From positions 5,373,001-5,437,000 of the forward strand of contig NZ_CP100470.1 of NCBI RefSeq assembly GCF_030323145.1: 64,000 nucleotides of DNA, read 5' to 3'. The notes below the pieces were generated by a model. The model was not told where the DNA came from. It saw only the letters and a list, made by a program, of their open reading frames with translations, and did not search any database. Origin of the DNA: Mesorhizobium sp. C432A (GTDB lineage: Bacteria; Pseudomonadota; Alphaproteobacteria; Rhizobiales; Rhizobiaceae). Below, one piece after another: positions 33,973 to 41,835 of this stretch. Both the position numbers and the translations under genes were made by a program. Numbering within the stretch: position 1 is the stretch's first letter; each line of letters opens with the position of its first letter.

Positions 33973-35004
33973 ATGGCACGCGTGCGAAAGATGATGGCTT
34001 CAATGGCGTTCCTGGCAATGCTCGGCCTCTCGGCCGCGCTTGTAGCCGGGTTCTTTGGCGCACTGCATCCGGCCTTCGATTCCTTCGCCCATTTCCGCAT
34101 CCATTTTGCCGTGCTGATGGGGCTGATTGCGCTGCCGCTGCTCGCCACCTCGTTTCGCCTGCAGGCGGGCGTGGGCCTGCTGCTGGCCGTGGCCGCCTTC
34201 GCCAGCACGTTGAGCGCCTTGCCGCGCCTGTGGCCGGTGCAGGCCGCCAATGACGCCGCGCCCGGCAACGAACCGGTCTACCGGCTGCTGCAGATGAACC
34301 TGCGTTTCAACAATCCGACACCCAAGAAGGTTCTTTCGCTGATCGCCAGGACCAACCCAGACGTGATCACGCTCGACGAAGTATCGGCCATGTGGGCGAC
34401 CGAACTCGGCTATATCCAGAACGCCTATCCCTATCGCATCCTGTGCGCCCATCCCGACGGCGTGTGGGGCGTGGCGCTTTTGTCCCGGCGACCTTTTGCG
34501 GCCGGCACCGAGCCGCATTGCGAACCGCGCGGCGCGATGGCGGCCGCCACCATCGATTTCGGCGGCACTCCGGTCGATGTCGCGGCGATCCATTTGAGCT
34601 GGCCGTGGCCGAAGGAACAATACTGGCAGATCGGCGAGTTGACCGAGACGCTCACCTCGCTCGGCGAGACGGCGATCATGGCCGGCGACTGCAACGCCGT
34701 GCCGTGGAGCGCCGCGGTACGGCGCGTTGCCTCGCTCGGCGGACTGACCGTGATGCCGTCGGCCGGACCGACCTGGATCCACCGGACCCTGCCCGATTTC
34801 CTGCGGCGCTATGCGGGCCTGCCGATCGACCAGGTGTTTTCGAAGGGCGGGGTGACCATCCTGTCGTCGACGCAGATGGAAGAGACCGGCTCCGATCATC
34901 TGCCGGTGATGGTGGAATTTTCATTGATGCGCGACGAGACCAAGCCGGTCGACGAGGATTCTACCGCGACTGTGTCGCTGATCCAGCCCAGCATGGGCGG
35001 CTAG
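33973..35004 (+). CDS. membrane-anchored endonuclease/exonuclease/phosphatase family protein
   Basis: A 343-residue protein. Three hydrophobic segments fill the first 90 residues (MASMAFLAMLGLSAALVAGF, FAVLMGLIALPLLATSF, GVGLLLAVAAFASTL). An EEP domain follows at about 105-320: LLQMNLRFNNPTPKKVLSLI, NPDVITLDEVS with the metal-binding Glu, AAIHLSWPWP, MAGDCNAVPWS with the catalytic Asp-x-Asn, and GSDHLPVMVEF with the final Asp-His. This resembles YafD-like proteins with an extracytoplasmic phosphodiesterase domain. The substrate could be a nucleic acid or phospholipid. Confidence 0.88.
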   Translation: MARVRKMMASMAFLAMLGLSAALVAGFFGALHPAFDSFAHFRIHFAVLMGLIALPLLATSFRLQAGVGLLLAVAAFASTLSALPRLWPVQAANDAAPGNEPVYRLLQMNLRFNNPTPKKVLSLIARTNPDVITLDEVSAMWATELGYIQNAYPYRILCAHPDGVWGVALLSRRPFAAGTEPHCEPRGAMAAATIDFGGTPVDVAAIHLSWPWPKEQYWQIGELTETLTSLGETAIMAGDCNAVPWSAAVRRVASLGGLTVMPSAGPTWIHRTLPDFLRRYAGLPIDQVFSKGGVTILSSTQMEETGSDHLPVMVEFSLMRDETKPVDEDSTATVSLIQPSMGG

Positions 35005-35029
35005 ATCGTACGCCACGGGGCTTACGGTT

Positions 35030-35629
35030 TCACAAGCCTACCAAGGCCTCGATGATGCGCTCGACATGGCCGCCTTCACTGTGCTCGCGCGCGTCGAACG
35101 CGATCTGTTTTGCCTCATAGAGCTTGGAAGTGGCTTGCAAGCGCCGCGTGGCTTCGACGCGCGTTTTGTTGCATTGCGGATCGTTGGCAAATTTCAGGCC
35201 GCGAACCGACCGCTCGGCAGCCTGCATCATCTGCCCGGCGATACGGCCATGGGTTCCTTCATGAGCGAGAACGCCTGTGAAAAACCGGTTCCAGCGTTTG
35301 CGCAGCGCCGGCGTGATGGCCGAGGCGACGCGCGGGTAGGTGTAGGCGATGTTGAGCGTTCCATTGGCCTGGCGCAGGCGGCAGACGCCGTTGACCTGAC
35401 CCACGTCCAGGCTCCAGTCGGCGGTGTAGCTTGTCTGCGCGATGGCGTGGGTCATGAAACCGTGCTTGGGGCCCCTGCGGTTCATGGCGATAACCAGACC
35501 GGCACCTGTCGTGCCGGTGATGTCATAGGTTCGCGTCTTGACGACGGTTTTCACCCCCGCCGACGCCGTCCCGACGACGCCGCAGGCCGCGCTTACGACG
35601 GCGACGCAAAACAAGACCAACACGCGCAT
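35030..35629 (-). CDS. DUF922 secreted putative Zn-dependent protease
   Basis: A 199-residue protein starting at ATG 35629 with signal peptide MRVLVLFCVAVVSAACGVVG. The cysteine after SAA could also be a lipobox. The C-terminal half has VLAHEGTHGRIAGQMMQAAE, an HExxH zinc site of the DUF922 family, and two cysteines. An upstream in-frame extension to 35968 overlaps the ETF-QO gene and lacks homology, so it was not used. It probably acts in the periplasm. Confidence 0.82.
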   Translation of the reverse strand: MRVLVLFCVAVVSAACGVVGTASAGVKTVVKTRTYDITGTTGAGLVIAMNRRGPKHGFMTHAIAQTSYTADWSLDVGQVNGVCRLRQANGTLNIAYTYPRVASAITPALRKRWNRFFTGVLAHEGTHGRIAGQMMQAAERSVRGLKFANDPQCNKTRVEATRRLQATSKLYEAKQIAFDAREHSEGGHVERIIEALVGL

Positions 35630-35703
35630 GCCATTTTCCCCATGGACGCGGCAATGAGACCACAAGCAGACGACGGTTTCAACAATCTTTGGCGCCGAGC
35701 GCC

Positions 35704-35745
35704 TTACATGCCTTGGTAAACCCGGCCATCGCCGCCATTTTTGCT
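35704..35745 (-). pseudogene. duplicated tail of the ETF-QO gene
   Basis: On the minus strand, about 27 bp after the real ETF-QO stop, a second short segment reads GGDGRVYQGM and stop, against GGEGPVYQGM and stop at the true end. Nine of eleven positions, including the stop, agree. It appears to be a diverged tandem copy of the last dozen codons. Confidence 0.55.
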
Positions 35746-35772
35746 GGTTGAGACGGCCCCGGTCGGTGAGGC

Positions 35773-37452
35773 TCACATGCCCTGATAGACCGGGCCTTCG
35801 CCGCCTTGTGGCGGCACCCAGTTGATGTTCTGGTTGGGATCCTTGATGTCGCAGGTCTTGCAGTGCACGCAGTTCTGCGCGTTGATGACGAAGCGCACAT
35901 CTTTGGCAGACGGATCGGCGGCGGCGTTGCCGTCCTTGTCGACCCATTCGTAAACACCGGCCGGGCAATAGCGGGTCGAAGGCCCGGCAAAGACATCATG
36001 CTCGGAACGCTTCTGCAACCCCATGTCGCCGACGATGAGATGCACCGGCTCGTTTTCCTCGTGATTGGTGTTGGACAGGAACACCGAGGACAGGCGGTCG
36101 AAGGTCAGCACGCCGTCCGCTTTGGGATAGGCGATCTTCTTGTGCTTGGCCGCGGGCTCAAGCGTGGCATAATCGGCCTTGCCATGTTTCAGCGTGCCGA
36201 AGGGCGAGAAGCCGAACAGCGTGTTCAGCCACATGTCGAGACCACCGAGGCCGACGCCGATAATGGTGCCGAAGCGCGACCAGAGCGGCTTGACGTTGCG
36301 GACCTTCTTCAAATCCTTGCCGATATCGGTCGCGCGCCAGGCGTCCTCATAAGACGACAGCTCGTCATTGGCGCGGCCGGAGCCGATCGCTTGCGCGACA
36401 TGCTCGGCCGCCAGCATGCCGGACAGCACCGCATTGTGCGAACCCTTGATGCGCGGCACGTTGACGAAGCCCGCCGCACACCCCATCAGCGCGCCGCCGG
36501 GGAAGGAGAGTTTCGGCACCGACTGCCAGCCGCCTTCGGTAATGGCGCGCGCGCCATAGCCGATGCGCTTGGCGCCCTCGAAGGTGCGCGATATCGCCGG
36601 ATGCGTCTTGAACCGTTGGAATTCCTCGAAGGGCGACAGCCAGGGGTTCTTGTAGTTGAGATGCAGGACGAAGCCGACCGCGACCTGGTTATCCTCGAGG
36701 TGGTAGAGGAAGGAGCCGCCGCCTGTCTTCAGGTCGAGCGGCCAGCCGAAGGAGTGCTGCACCAGGCCCGGCCGGTGGTTCTCGGGCTTGACCTGCCACA
36801 GCTCCTTGAGGCCGATGCCGTACTTGCCGGGCTCACGGCCGTCGGACAGTTTGTATTTTGCGATCAGCTGCTTGGACAGCGAACCGCGCGCGCCCTCGCC
36901 GATCAGCACGTATTTACCCATCAGCGCCATGCCCGGCGCAAAGCCCGGGCCATGTGTGCCGTCTTTTTCGACGCCCATGTCGCCGGTGATGACGCCCGTG
37001 ACCGCGCCGGCATCGTTGTAGACGAGGCTGGCGGCAGCAAAGCCCGGATAGATCTCCACGCCTAGCGCTTCAGCCTTGGTTGCCAGCCAGCGGCAGACAT
37101 TGCCGAGCGAGACGATGTAGTTGCCGTGATTGTTCATCAGCGGCGGCATCAGGATATTGGGCAGACGGAACGAGCCGGCGGGGCCGAGCACCAGGAAATC
37201 GTCGGCCGTAACCGGCGTCTTGAAGGGATGGCCATCTTCCTCGCGCCAGCCCGGCAACAGGCGGTCGATGCCTATGGGATCGACGACGGCGCCTGACAGA
37301 ATGTGTGCACCAACCTCGCCGCCCTTTTCCAACACCACGACGGAAAGCTCGGGATTGACCTGCTTGAGACGGATCGCTGCGGCAAGGCCCGCCGGGCCGG
37401 CCCCGACGATGACCACGTCGAATTCCATGCTCTCGCGTTCGATCTCGCTCAT
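35773..37452 (-). CDS. electron transfer flavoprotein-ubiquinone oxidoreductase
   Basis: A 559-residue membrane-associated enzyme that passes electrons from ETF to ubiquinone. The N-terminal FAD site is FDVVIVGAGPAGLAAAIRLK (about 10-29). The C-terminal 4Fe-4S ligands lie in FVINAQNCVHCKTCDIKDP, with an upstream Cys in TRYCPAGVYEWV. ATG 37452 (MSEIERESMEFD) is preferred over 37593 because it gives the family length. It would take electrons from the isovaleryl-CoA dehydrogenase and other acyl-CoA dehydrogenases. Divergent from a secreted protein gene. Confidence 0.95.
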   Translation of the reverse strand: MSEIERESMEFDVVIVGAGPAGLAAAIRLKQVNPELSVVVLEKGGEVGAHILSGAVVDPIGIDRLLPGWREEDGHPFKTPVTADDFLVLGPAGSFRLPNILMPPLMNNHGNYIVSLGNVCRWLATKAEALGVEIYPGFAAASLVYNDAGAVTGVITGDMGVEKDGTHGPGFAPGMALMGKYVLIGEGARGSLSKQLIAKYKLSDGREPGKYGIGLKELWQVKPENHRPGLVQHSFGWPLDLKTGGGSFLYHLEDNQVAVGFVLHLNYKNPWLSPFEEFQRFKTHPAISRTFEGAKRIGYGARAITEGGWQSVPKLSFPGGALMGCAAGFVNVPRIKGSHNAVLSGMLAAEHVAQAIGSGRANDELSSYEDAWRATDIGKDLKKVRNVKPLWSRFGTIIGVGLGGLDMWLNTLFGFSPFGTLKHGKADYATLEPAAKHKKIAYPKADGVLTFDRLSSVFLSNTNHEENEPVHLIVGDMGLQKRSEHDVFAGPSTRYCPAGVYEWVDKDGNAAADPSAKDVRFVINAQNCVHCKTCDIKDPNQNINWVPPQGGEGPVYQGM

Positions 37453-37670
37453 CAACCCCTCCGCACTGGCCAACCGTTTCCGGCATTTTGCTGGCTCCTG
37501 CGCTGCATAGCGCATCAATCCGCGACAGGAAACCGGCGCTGACGTGACAATGCCGATTTCGACAAAAAGTCGCGGATAACAACTCTGCCGCAAGCGTTTT
37601 GCGCGCGGCCGCGCTCAGCGTCCCATATTTTAATTGTTCGACGGCTCTCTTATCGGCCATACTTATTTCC

Positions 37671-38309
37671 ATGCGCACGCCGTCCGGCTATTCATTGACG
37701 CGCTTCCCCCTTCCGCCCGGCCGGACGTGCCGAGCGATCCTTCTCGCCCTTTCAATGCTTACGCCGGTTCGCGCTCAGGCCGAGCCGGTGAAGGTATGGG
37801 CGACCGGCGCCTATTCCTTTTCCGACGAGCTTGGCGGTTTCCACATCACCGGCGCCTCGGGCACCGGCACCAAGGAAGATCCGTTGGTCATCTCCGAGGA
37901 GCTGAATTCGTCGACGCCGGTGACGCTCACCATCCGCACCACCAAACCGATCCAGCCGTTCAGCACCAACGGCGAATTCGCCAACGGCATCCTGTACATG
38001 CGTATCGAGGTGCTCAACAACAGCGGCCAGGCCTGGGTCGAATTCCAGTTCGAGCTGCAGGAGATACTCAACCAGCCGAGCGTGTTCGGCGACGGCCTGT
38101 CCTTCGACCAGCGCAACAAGACGCCCGACAACATCCTGTCGAACGCGTACGCCGATTTCGACCGCGATTTCGAACCCTATGACCGGCTCTTGTTCAAGAG
38201 TGGACAGATCGACCCGCTGAAGAGGGGACGCTTCGAGTTTCTGATCACCGACTACACGCCGCGCTGGACGTTTTATCTGGTTCAGGATCCGCGGATTCCT
38301 ACGGGGTAA
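37671..38309 (+). CDS. secreted protein of unknown function, 212 residues
   Basis: ATG 37671 gives MRTPSGYSLTRFPLPPGRTC, a signal segment ILLALSMLTPVRAQA, and a mature beta-rich domain with EPVKVWATGAYSFSDELGGF, HITGASGTGTKEDPLVI and QAWVEFQFELQEIL. It ends WTFYLVQDPRIPTG. The length and beta pattern suggest one extracellular or periplasmic sandwich domain with no catalytic signature. An in-frame start at 37599 would bury the signal peptide. The family is not recognised. Confidence 0.75.
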   Translation: MRTPSGYSLTRFPLPPGRTCRAILLALSMLTPVRAQAEPVKVWATGAYSFSDELGGFHITGASGTGTKEDPLVISEELNSSTPVTLTIRTTKPIQPFSTNGEFANGILYMRIEVLNNSGQAWVEFQFELQEILNQPSVFGDGLSFDQRNKTPDNILSNAYADFDRDFEPYDRLLFKSGQIDPLKRGRFEFLITDYTPRWTFYLVQDPRIPTG

Positions 38310-38378
38310 GCGGCAGACGCCGTGAAAATCGCCACGAAATGCCCTTCGTGATTGGCGAAAGCCGACGAGCGCGTAATC

Positions 38379-38526
38379 TCCCTCCGTGAGGGGGAGATGG
38401 CCGGCAGGCCAGAGGGGGTCGCTGCGCGTCGAGCGCCAACCTCCTCTGTCGCCGACAGGCCGCGTCCGGTCGTGCCGACCCCCTCTGTCGCCTTCGGGGA
38501 CATCTCCCCTCGAGGGGGGAGATTAC
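38379..38526. repeat. RIME-like intergenic mosaic element, copy 2
   Basis: Bounded by AATCTCCCTCCGTGAGGGG at the left and CTCCCCTCGAGGGGGGAGATT at the right, with inner inverted parts (GGGGGTCG near 38414, CGACCCCC near 38475). It lies between the secreted protein gene and the glycosylase gene and includes no ORF of its own. Confidence 0.75.
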
Positions 38527-38575
38527 TAACCGCCCAACCTTGCAAATCGTCTCTCGGCGGACGAATGTGCCCGGC

Positions 38576-39454
38576 ATGACTGCCGCCTCCCCCAACAACC
38601 GATCCGACCTGGCCGAGTTGCTCGCCTTCTACGCCTCTGCCGGCGTCGACGAAGCGTTGGAGGACGCGCCGGTGAACCGGTTTGCCGGGGCAGCACCGAA
38701 GCGCCCCGAGCGCACAACGGCGCCTGCCGCGCCGTCTCGCGAAAACAAGGCACCGGAACAAGCCACGGCAAGCCCTGGTCTGGATGCGAGCCGGGTGCCG
38801 GACGCGCCGGCGCGCTCCGTGCCGGCCACCGCGACGGTGCCCGACGAGGCGCAGGCGGCTCTTGCCCGGCAAATGGCGGCAAGCGCCTCGACGCTCGACG
38901 CGCTGCGCCAGCACATGGCGTCCTTCGACGGCTGCAACCTCAAATTCACCGCCAAGAACCTGGTCTTTGCCGACGGCAATCCGGAAGCGTCGGTGATGCT
39001 GGTTGGCGAGGCGCCCGGCCGCGACGAGGACATTGAGGGCCTTCCCTTCGTCGGCCGCTCCGGCAGACTGCTCGACCGCATGCTGGCGGCGATCGGGCTT
39101 GATCGCACCTCGGTCTATATCGCCAACGTCATTCCCTGGCGGCCGCCCGGCAACCGAACGCCGACGCCGCACGAGACCGAGATCTGCCGTCCGTTCATCG
39201 AGCGGCAGATCGAGCTGGTCAATCCGAGGGTGCTGGTCAATCTCGGCGGCCCATCAGCCAAAACCTTGCTCAACACGACCGAGGGCATCCTGCGCCTGCG
39301 CGGCAATTGGCGCGTCCACACCACGGCTTCCGGTGTCGCCATTCCGGCGATGCCGACCCTGCATCCGGCCTATCTCTTGCGGACCCCTGCGCACAAGAAG
39401 CTGGCCTGGCGGGACTTTCTCGAGGTGAAGGCGAAGTTGCGGGAGGTGGGGTGA
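38576..39454 (+). CDS. uracil-DNA glycosylase family 4-like
   Basis: A 292-residue protein. The first 100 residues are Ala/Pro-rich and low complexity. The UDG domain has MLVGEAPGRDEDIEGLPFVG (about 140-159), VIPWRPPGNRTPTP and PTLHPAYLLRTPAHKKLAW. Only two cysteines (GCNLKF, EICRPF) are present, so the four-cysteine iron-sulfur site of classical family 4 enzymes is incomplete. ATG 38576 directly follows an RIME-like element. It is the second UDG-superfamily gene in the window. Confidence 0.88.
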   Translation: MTAASPNNRSDLAELLAFYASAGVDEALEDAPVNRFAGAAPKRPERTTAPAAPSRENKAPEQATASPGLDASRVPDAPARSVPATATVPDEAQAALARQMAASASTLDALRQHMASFDGCNLKFTAKNLVFADGNPEASVMLVGEAPGRDEDIEGLPFVGRSGRLLDRMLAAIGLDRTSVYIANVIPWRPPGNRTPTPHETEICRPFIERQIELVNPRVLVNLGGPSAKTLLNTTEGILRLRGNWRVHTTASGVAIPAMPTLHPAYLLRTPAHKKLAWRDFLEVKAKLREVG

Positions 39455-39460
39455 GGCGCG

Positions 39461-39622
39461 CCTCTTCCTTCCACCCTTGCGGGGGGAGGTGGATCGGCGC
39501 GCAGCGCCGAGACGGATGAGGGGTGTTCCAGCGGAGTGAGACGTTGGCGTTCCCTGGAACACCCCTCATCCGACCGAGCTTCGCTCGGCCACCTTCTCCC
39601 ACAGGGGGAGAAGGGAGAACCG
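39461..39622. repeat. RIME-like intergenic mosaic element, copy 3
   Basis: Arms include CGGATGAGGGGTGTTCCAG (39512-) with its inverted copy CTGGAACACCCCTCATCCG (-39571), GCGCGCAGCGCC and CGAGCTTCGCTCG hairpins, and CTCCCACAGGGGGAGAAGGG at the right. The structure is a classic nested mosaic element between two plus-strand genes. Confidence 0.78.
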
Positions 39623-39680
39623 CGCCAATGACCTCCGAGGTAATTGAAATACCGCCCACCCCGGCCTAATCCTTTCACCC

Positions 39681-40493
39681 ATGACAACACCCCAGACCTC
39701 TGCCGGCGGCCTGATCCGCGAATGGCGCACGCGCCGGCGCATGAGCCAGCTTGATCTCGCAATGGAGGCTGAGATTTCCCAGCGTCATCTCTCCTTCGTC
39801 GAAAGCGGCCGCGCCGCGCCCTCGCGCGAGATGGTGCTGCATCTGGCCGAGCAGCTTGAGATTCCGCTGCGGCAGCGTAATCAGCTGTTGCTGGCTGCCG
39901 GCTTTGCCCCGAGCTTCAGCGAGCGGCCACTCACAGATACGACGCTGGCGCCGGCGCTTGCCGCGGTCGAGAGCGTGCTCAAAGGGCATGAGCCGTTCCC
40001 CGCCCTCGCCGTCGACCGGCACTGGAACCTGATTTCCGCCAATGCCGCCATCGGCCCGTTTCTGGCCGATGTTGCCGAGCCGTCGCTGCTCCAGCCGCCG
40101 GTCAATGTGCTGCGCCTCAGCCTGCACCCGAACGGCATCGCACCGCGCATCGTCAATCTCGCGGAATGGCGGGCGCATCTGCTGGAGCGGCTGAAACACC
40201 AGAACGATGCCGCCGGCGATCCCGTCCTGGTCGAGCTGGAGCGCGAATTGCGAACCTATCCGTCCGGGCTCAAGGGTGCGCGGCCGGTGCGGGTCGAGCC
40301 CAACGGCATCGTCCATCCGCTGCGGCTGGCGCATGGCGACCAGGTGCTGTCCTTCATCAGCACCATCACCGTCTTCGGCACGCCGCTTGACGTGACGCTG
40401 TCGGAACTGGCGATCGAGTCTTTCTTCCCGGCCGACGAGCAGACGCGAGCGGTGCTGGTGCGGCTGGCGAAGGAACGTGCGGAAGCTAACTGA
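39681..40493 (+). CDS. XRE-type regulator with MmyB-like ligand domain
   Basis: A 270-residue regulator. The helix-turn-helix is REWRTRRRMSQLDLAMEAEI with SQRHLSFVESGRAAPSREM (about residues 13-50). The rest (about 100-265) is the MmyB-like PAS-related domain, with VDRHWNLISANAAIGPFLAD and NVLRLSLHPNGIAPRIVNL. Such proteins are single-gene repressors or activators that probably bind small aromatic or lipid ligands. It converges on an EamA transporter gene. Target unknown. Confidence 0.9.
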   Translation: MTTPQTSAGGLIREWRTRRRMSQLDLAMEAEISQRHLSFVESGRAAPSREMVLHLAEQLEIPLRQRNQLLLAAGFAPSFSERPLTDTTLAPALAAVESVLKGHEPFPALAVDRHWNLISANAAIGPFLADVAEPSLLQPPVNVLRLSLHPNGIAPRIVNLAEWRAHLLERLKHQNDAAGDPVLVELERELRTYPSGLKGARPVRVEPNGIVHPLRLAHGDQVLSFISTITVFGTPLDVTLSELAIESFFPADEQTRAVLVRLAKERAEAN

Positions 40494-40512
40494 GCCAACC
40501 CCGCGGACCTCC

Positions 40513-41493
40513 TCACCCCTGTGGTGGCGCTGCCTTGCGCGTTCGGGTGCGTTCCAGGCCGAGTTGGCGCTCGCGCCAGATGATGAACATGCCGGCGGCA
40601 ACGACGATCACACCGCCGACGAGCGTGTTGATGGTGGCGATATCGCCAAAGGCGAAATAGCCGACGACCACGCCGAGGATCATCGAGGTGTATTCGAACG
40701 GCGCCACCACCGAAGCTTCGGCATGGCGGTACGCCGCCGTCATCAAAATCTGCGCCAGCCCGCCACAGAACCCTGCTGCGACCAGCAGACCGGCCTGCAG
40801 CGGCGTCAGCGCCTGCCAGCCGAAGGGCAGCGTAAGCAGCGCCATGACACTCGCCGTCGCCGAGAACCACAACACGATGGTCGCTGTTCGTTCAGTCTGG
40901 ACAAGATTGCGCACGAGCAGGATGGCATTGGCGGAGATTGCTGCAGAAACAAGAGCAGCGATGACGCCCAGCACCTCCTGGTCGCCGAGCGCGACGCCCG
41001 ACGTGAGCAGCGTCAGCTCCGGCCAGGAGATGATCAGCACGCCGACCAGACCGACCGCAACCGCGCTCCAGCGATAGACGCGAATGGCTTCGCCGAGGAA
41101 TAGCGAGGAGAACACCACCACCAGCAAAGGCTGGGCATAGTTCAGCGTGATCGCCTCAGGCAGCGGCAGCCGGGTCAGCGCGAAGAAGCCGAGCCCCATG
41201 GCGCAAACGCCGACGACACCGCGCGCAATGTGGTTCAGCGGGCGTTTGGTGGCGAACGCCGTACCGAGTTTTCTCTTGAAGGCCAGGAAGACGATGATCG
41301 GGAAGATGGCGAAGAAGGAGCGGAAGAAGACGATCTGGCCGGCCGGCAAAGTGCCGGCGGCCTTGATGCAGGTTTGCATGCCGACAAAGACTGCCACCGA
41401 CATGACCTTGAGCATGATCCCAGTGAGAACATTAGAGCGCCGCGCGTCGTCTTCGACGCGCAAAGGACGCTCTGACACTTTAAATCTGCGCAT
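40513..41493 (-). CDS. EamA/DMT-superfamily transporter with repeat-encoded N-terminus
   Basis: A 326-residue inner-membrane transporter with about ten helices in two EamA halves (for example IVFFRSFFAIFPIIVFLAFK, ITLNYAQPLLVVVFSSLFLG and VGGVIVVAAGMFIIW). The chosen ATG at 41493, and all codons before GIMLKVMSVAVFVGMQT, lie in the two-hairpin dispersed repeat, so the first 20 or so residues (RFKVSERPLRVEDDARR) are repeat-derived. A start at a later Met (MLKVMSV) is possible and would exclude them. Substrate unknown. Confidence 0.85.
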   Translation of the reverse strand: MRRFKVSERPLRVEDDARRSNVLTGIMLKVMSVAVFVGMQTCIKAAGTLPAGQIVFFRSFFAIFPIIVFLAFKRKLGTAFATKRPLNHIARGVVGVCAMGLGFFALTRLPLPEAITLNYAQPLLVVVFSSLFLGEAIRVYRWSAVAVGLVGVLIISWPELTLLTSGVALGDQEVLGVIAALVSAAISANAILLVRNLVQTERTATIVLWFSATASVMALLTLPFGWQALTPLQAGLLVAAGFCGGLAQILMTAAYRHAEASVVAPFEYTSMILGVVVGYFAFGDIATINTLVGGVIVVAAGMFIIWRERQLGLERTRTRKAAPPQG

Positions 41494-41535
41494 CGTGCTT
41501 TCCAAAAATCGACATTGATTTTTGGGCCGATGCGC
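41432..41535. repeat. two-hairpin dispersed repeat, copy B (EamA start)
   Basis: AGAGCGCCGCGCGTC / GACGCGCAAAGGACGCTCT forms the first hairpin and GCGCATCGTGCTTTCCAAAA / TTTTGGGCCGATGCGC the second. It aligns with 22533-22631 on the same strand through both hairpins, but here overlaps the start of a minus-strand gene. Confidence 0.85.
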
Positions 41536-41835
41536 GCCGGGATGATCGGACAGTTTCCCGCCCGCTTCGTCTCCAGGCCCGGCTTTCACTGTTTTGTTGC
41601 TTCCCGGATCTCCGCTGAGATGCGCGTCGAACGACGCGGTACACAGGCGCCCATGCCGAACTTCGATGTGACGACGGTCATCAAGGCCTCACGATAATGG
41701 CGGAAGGGGAACGCCCCGAAATAGGCATTGGCGCAGTTTTGTCGAGTGACCGTTTCGTGTAAAGAGCGCGCAACTTTAGATTTAATGGGCCAGGACACGT
41801 CAGCGGCTCCGATAGCGACAGGGAAACCCAAGGGA
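41494..41835. other. intergenic region between EamA transporter and pepN
   Basis: About 340 bp. The left 40 bp belong to the two-hairpin repeat. The remainder holds the promoters of the divergent genes; an alternative pepN start lies at 41785. No other gene is supported. Confidence 0.4.

Noticed and set aside
35630-35968. N-terminal extension of the DUF922 protein
   Set aside because: The extension is Arg-rich, overlaps the ETF-QO gene out of frame and precedes a good signal peptide at 35629.
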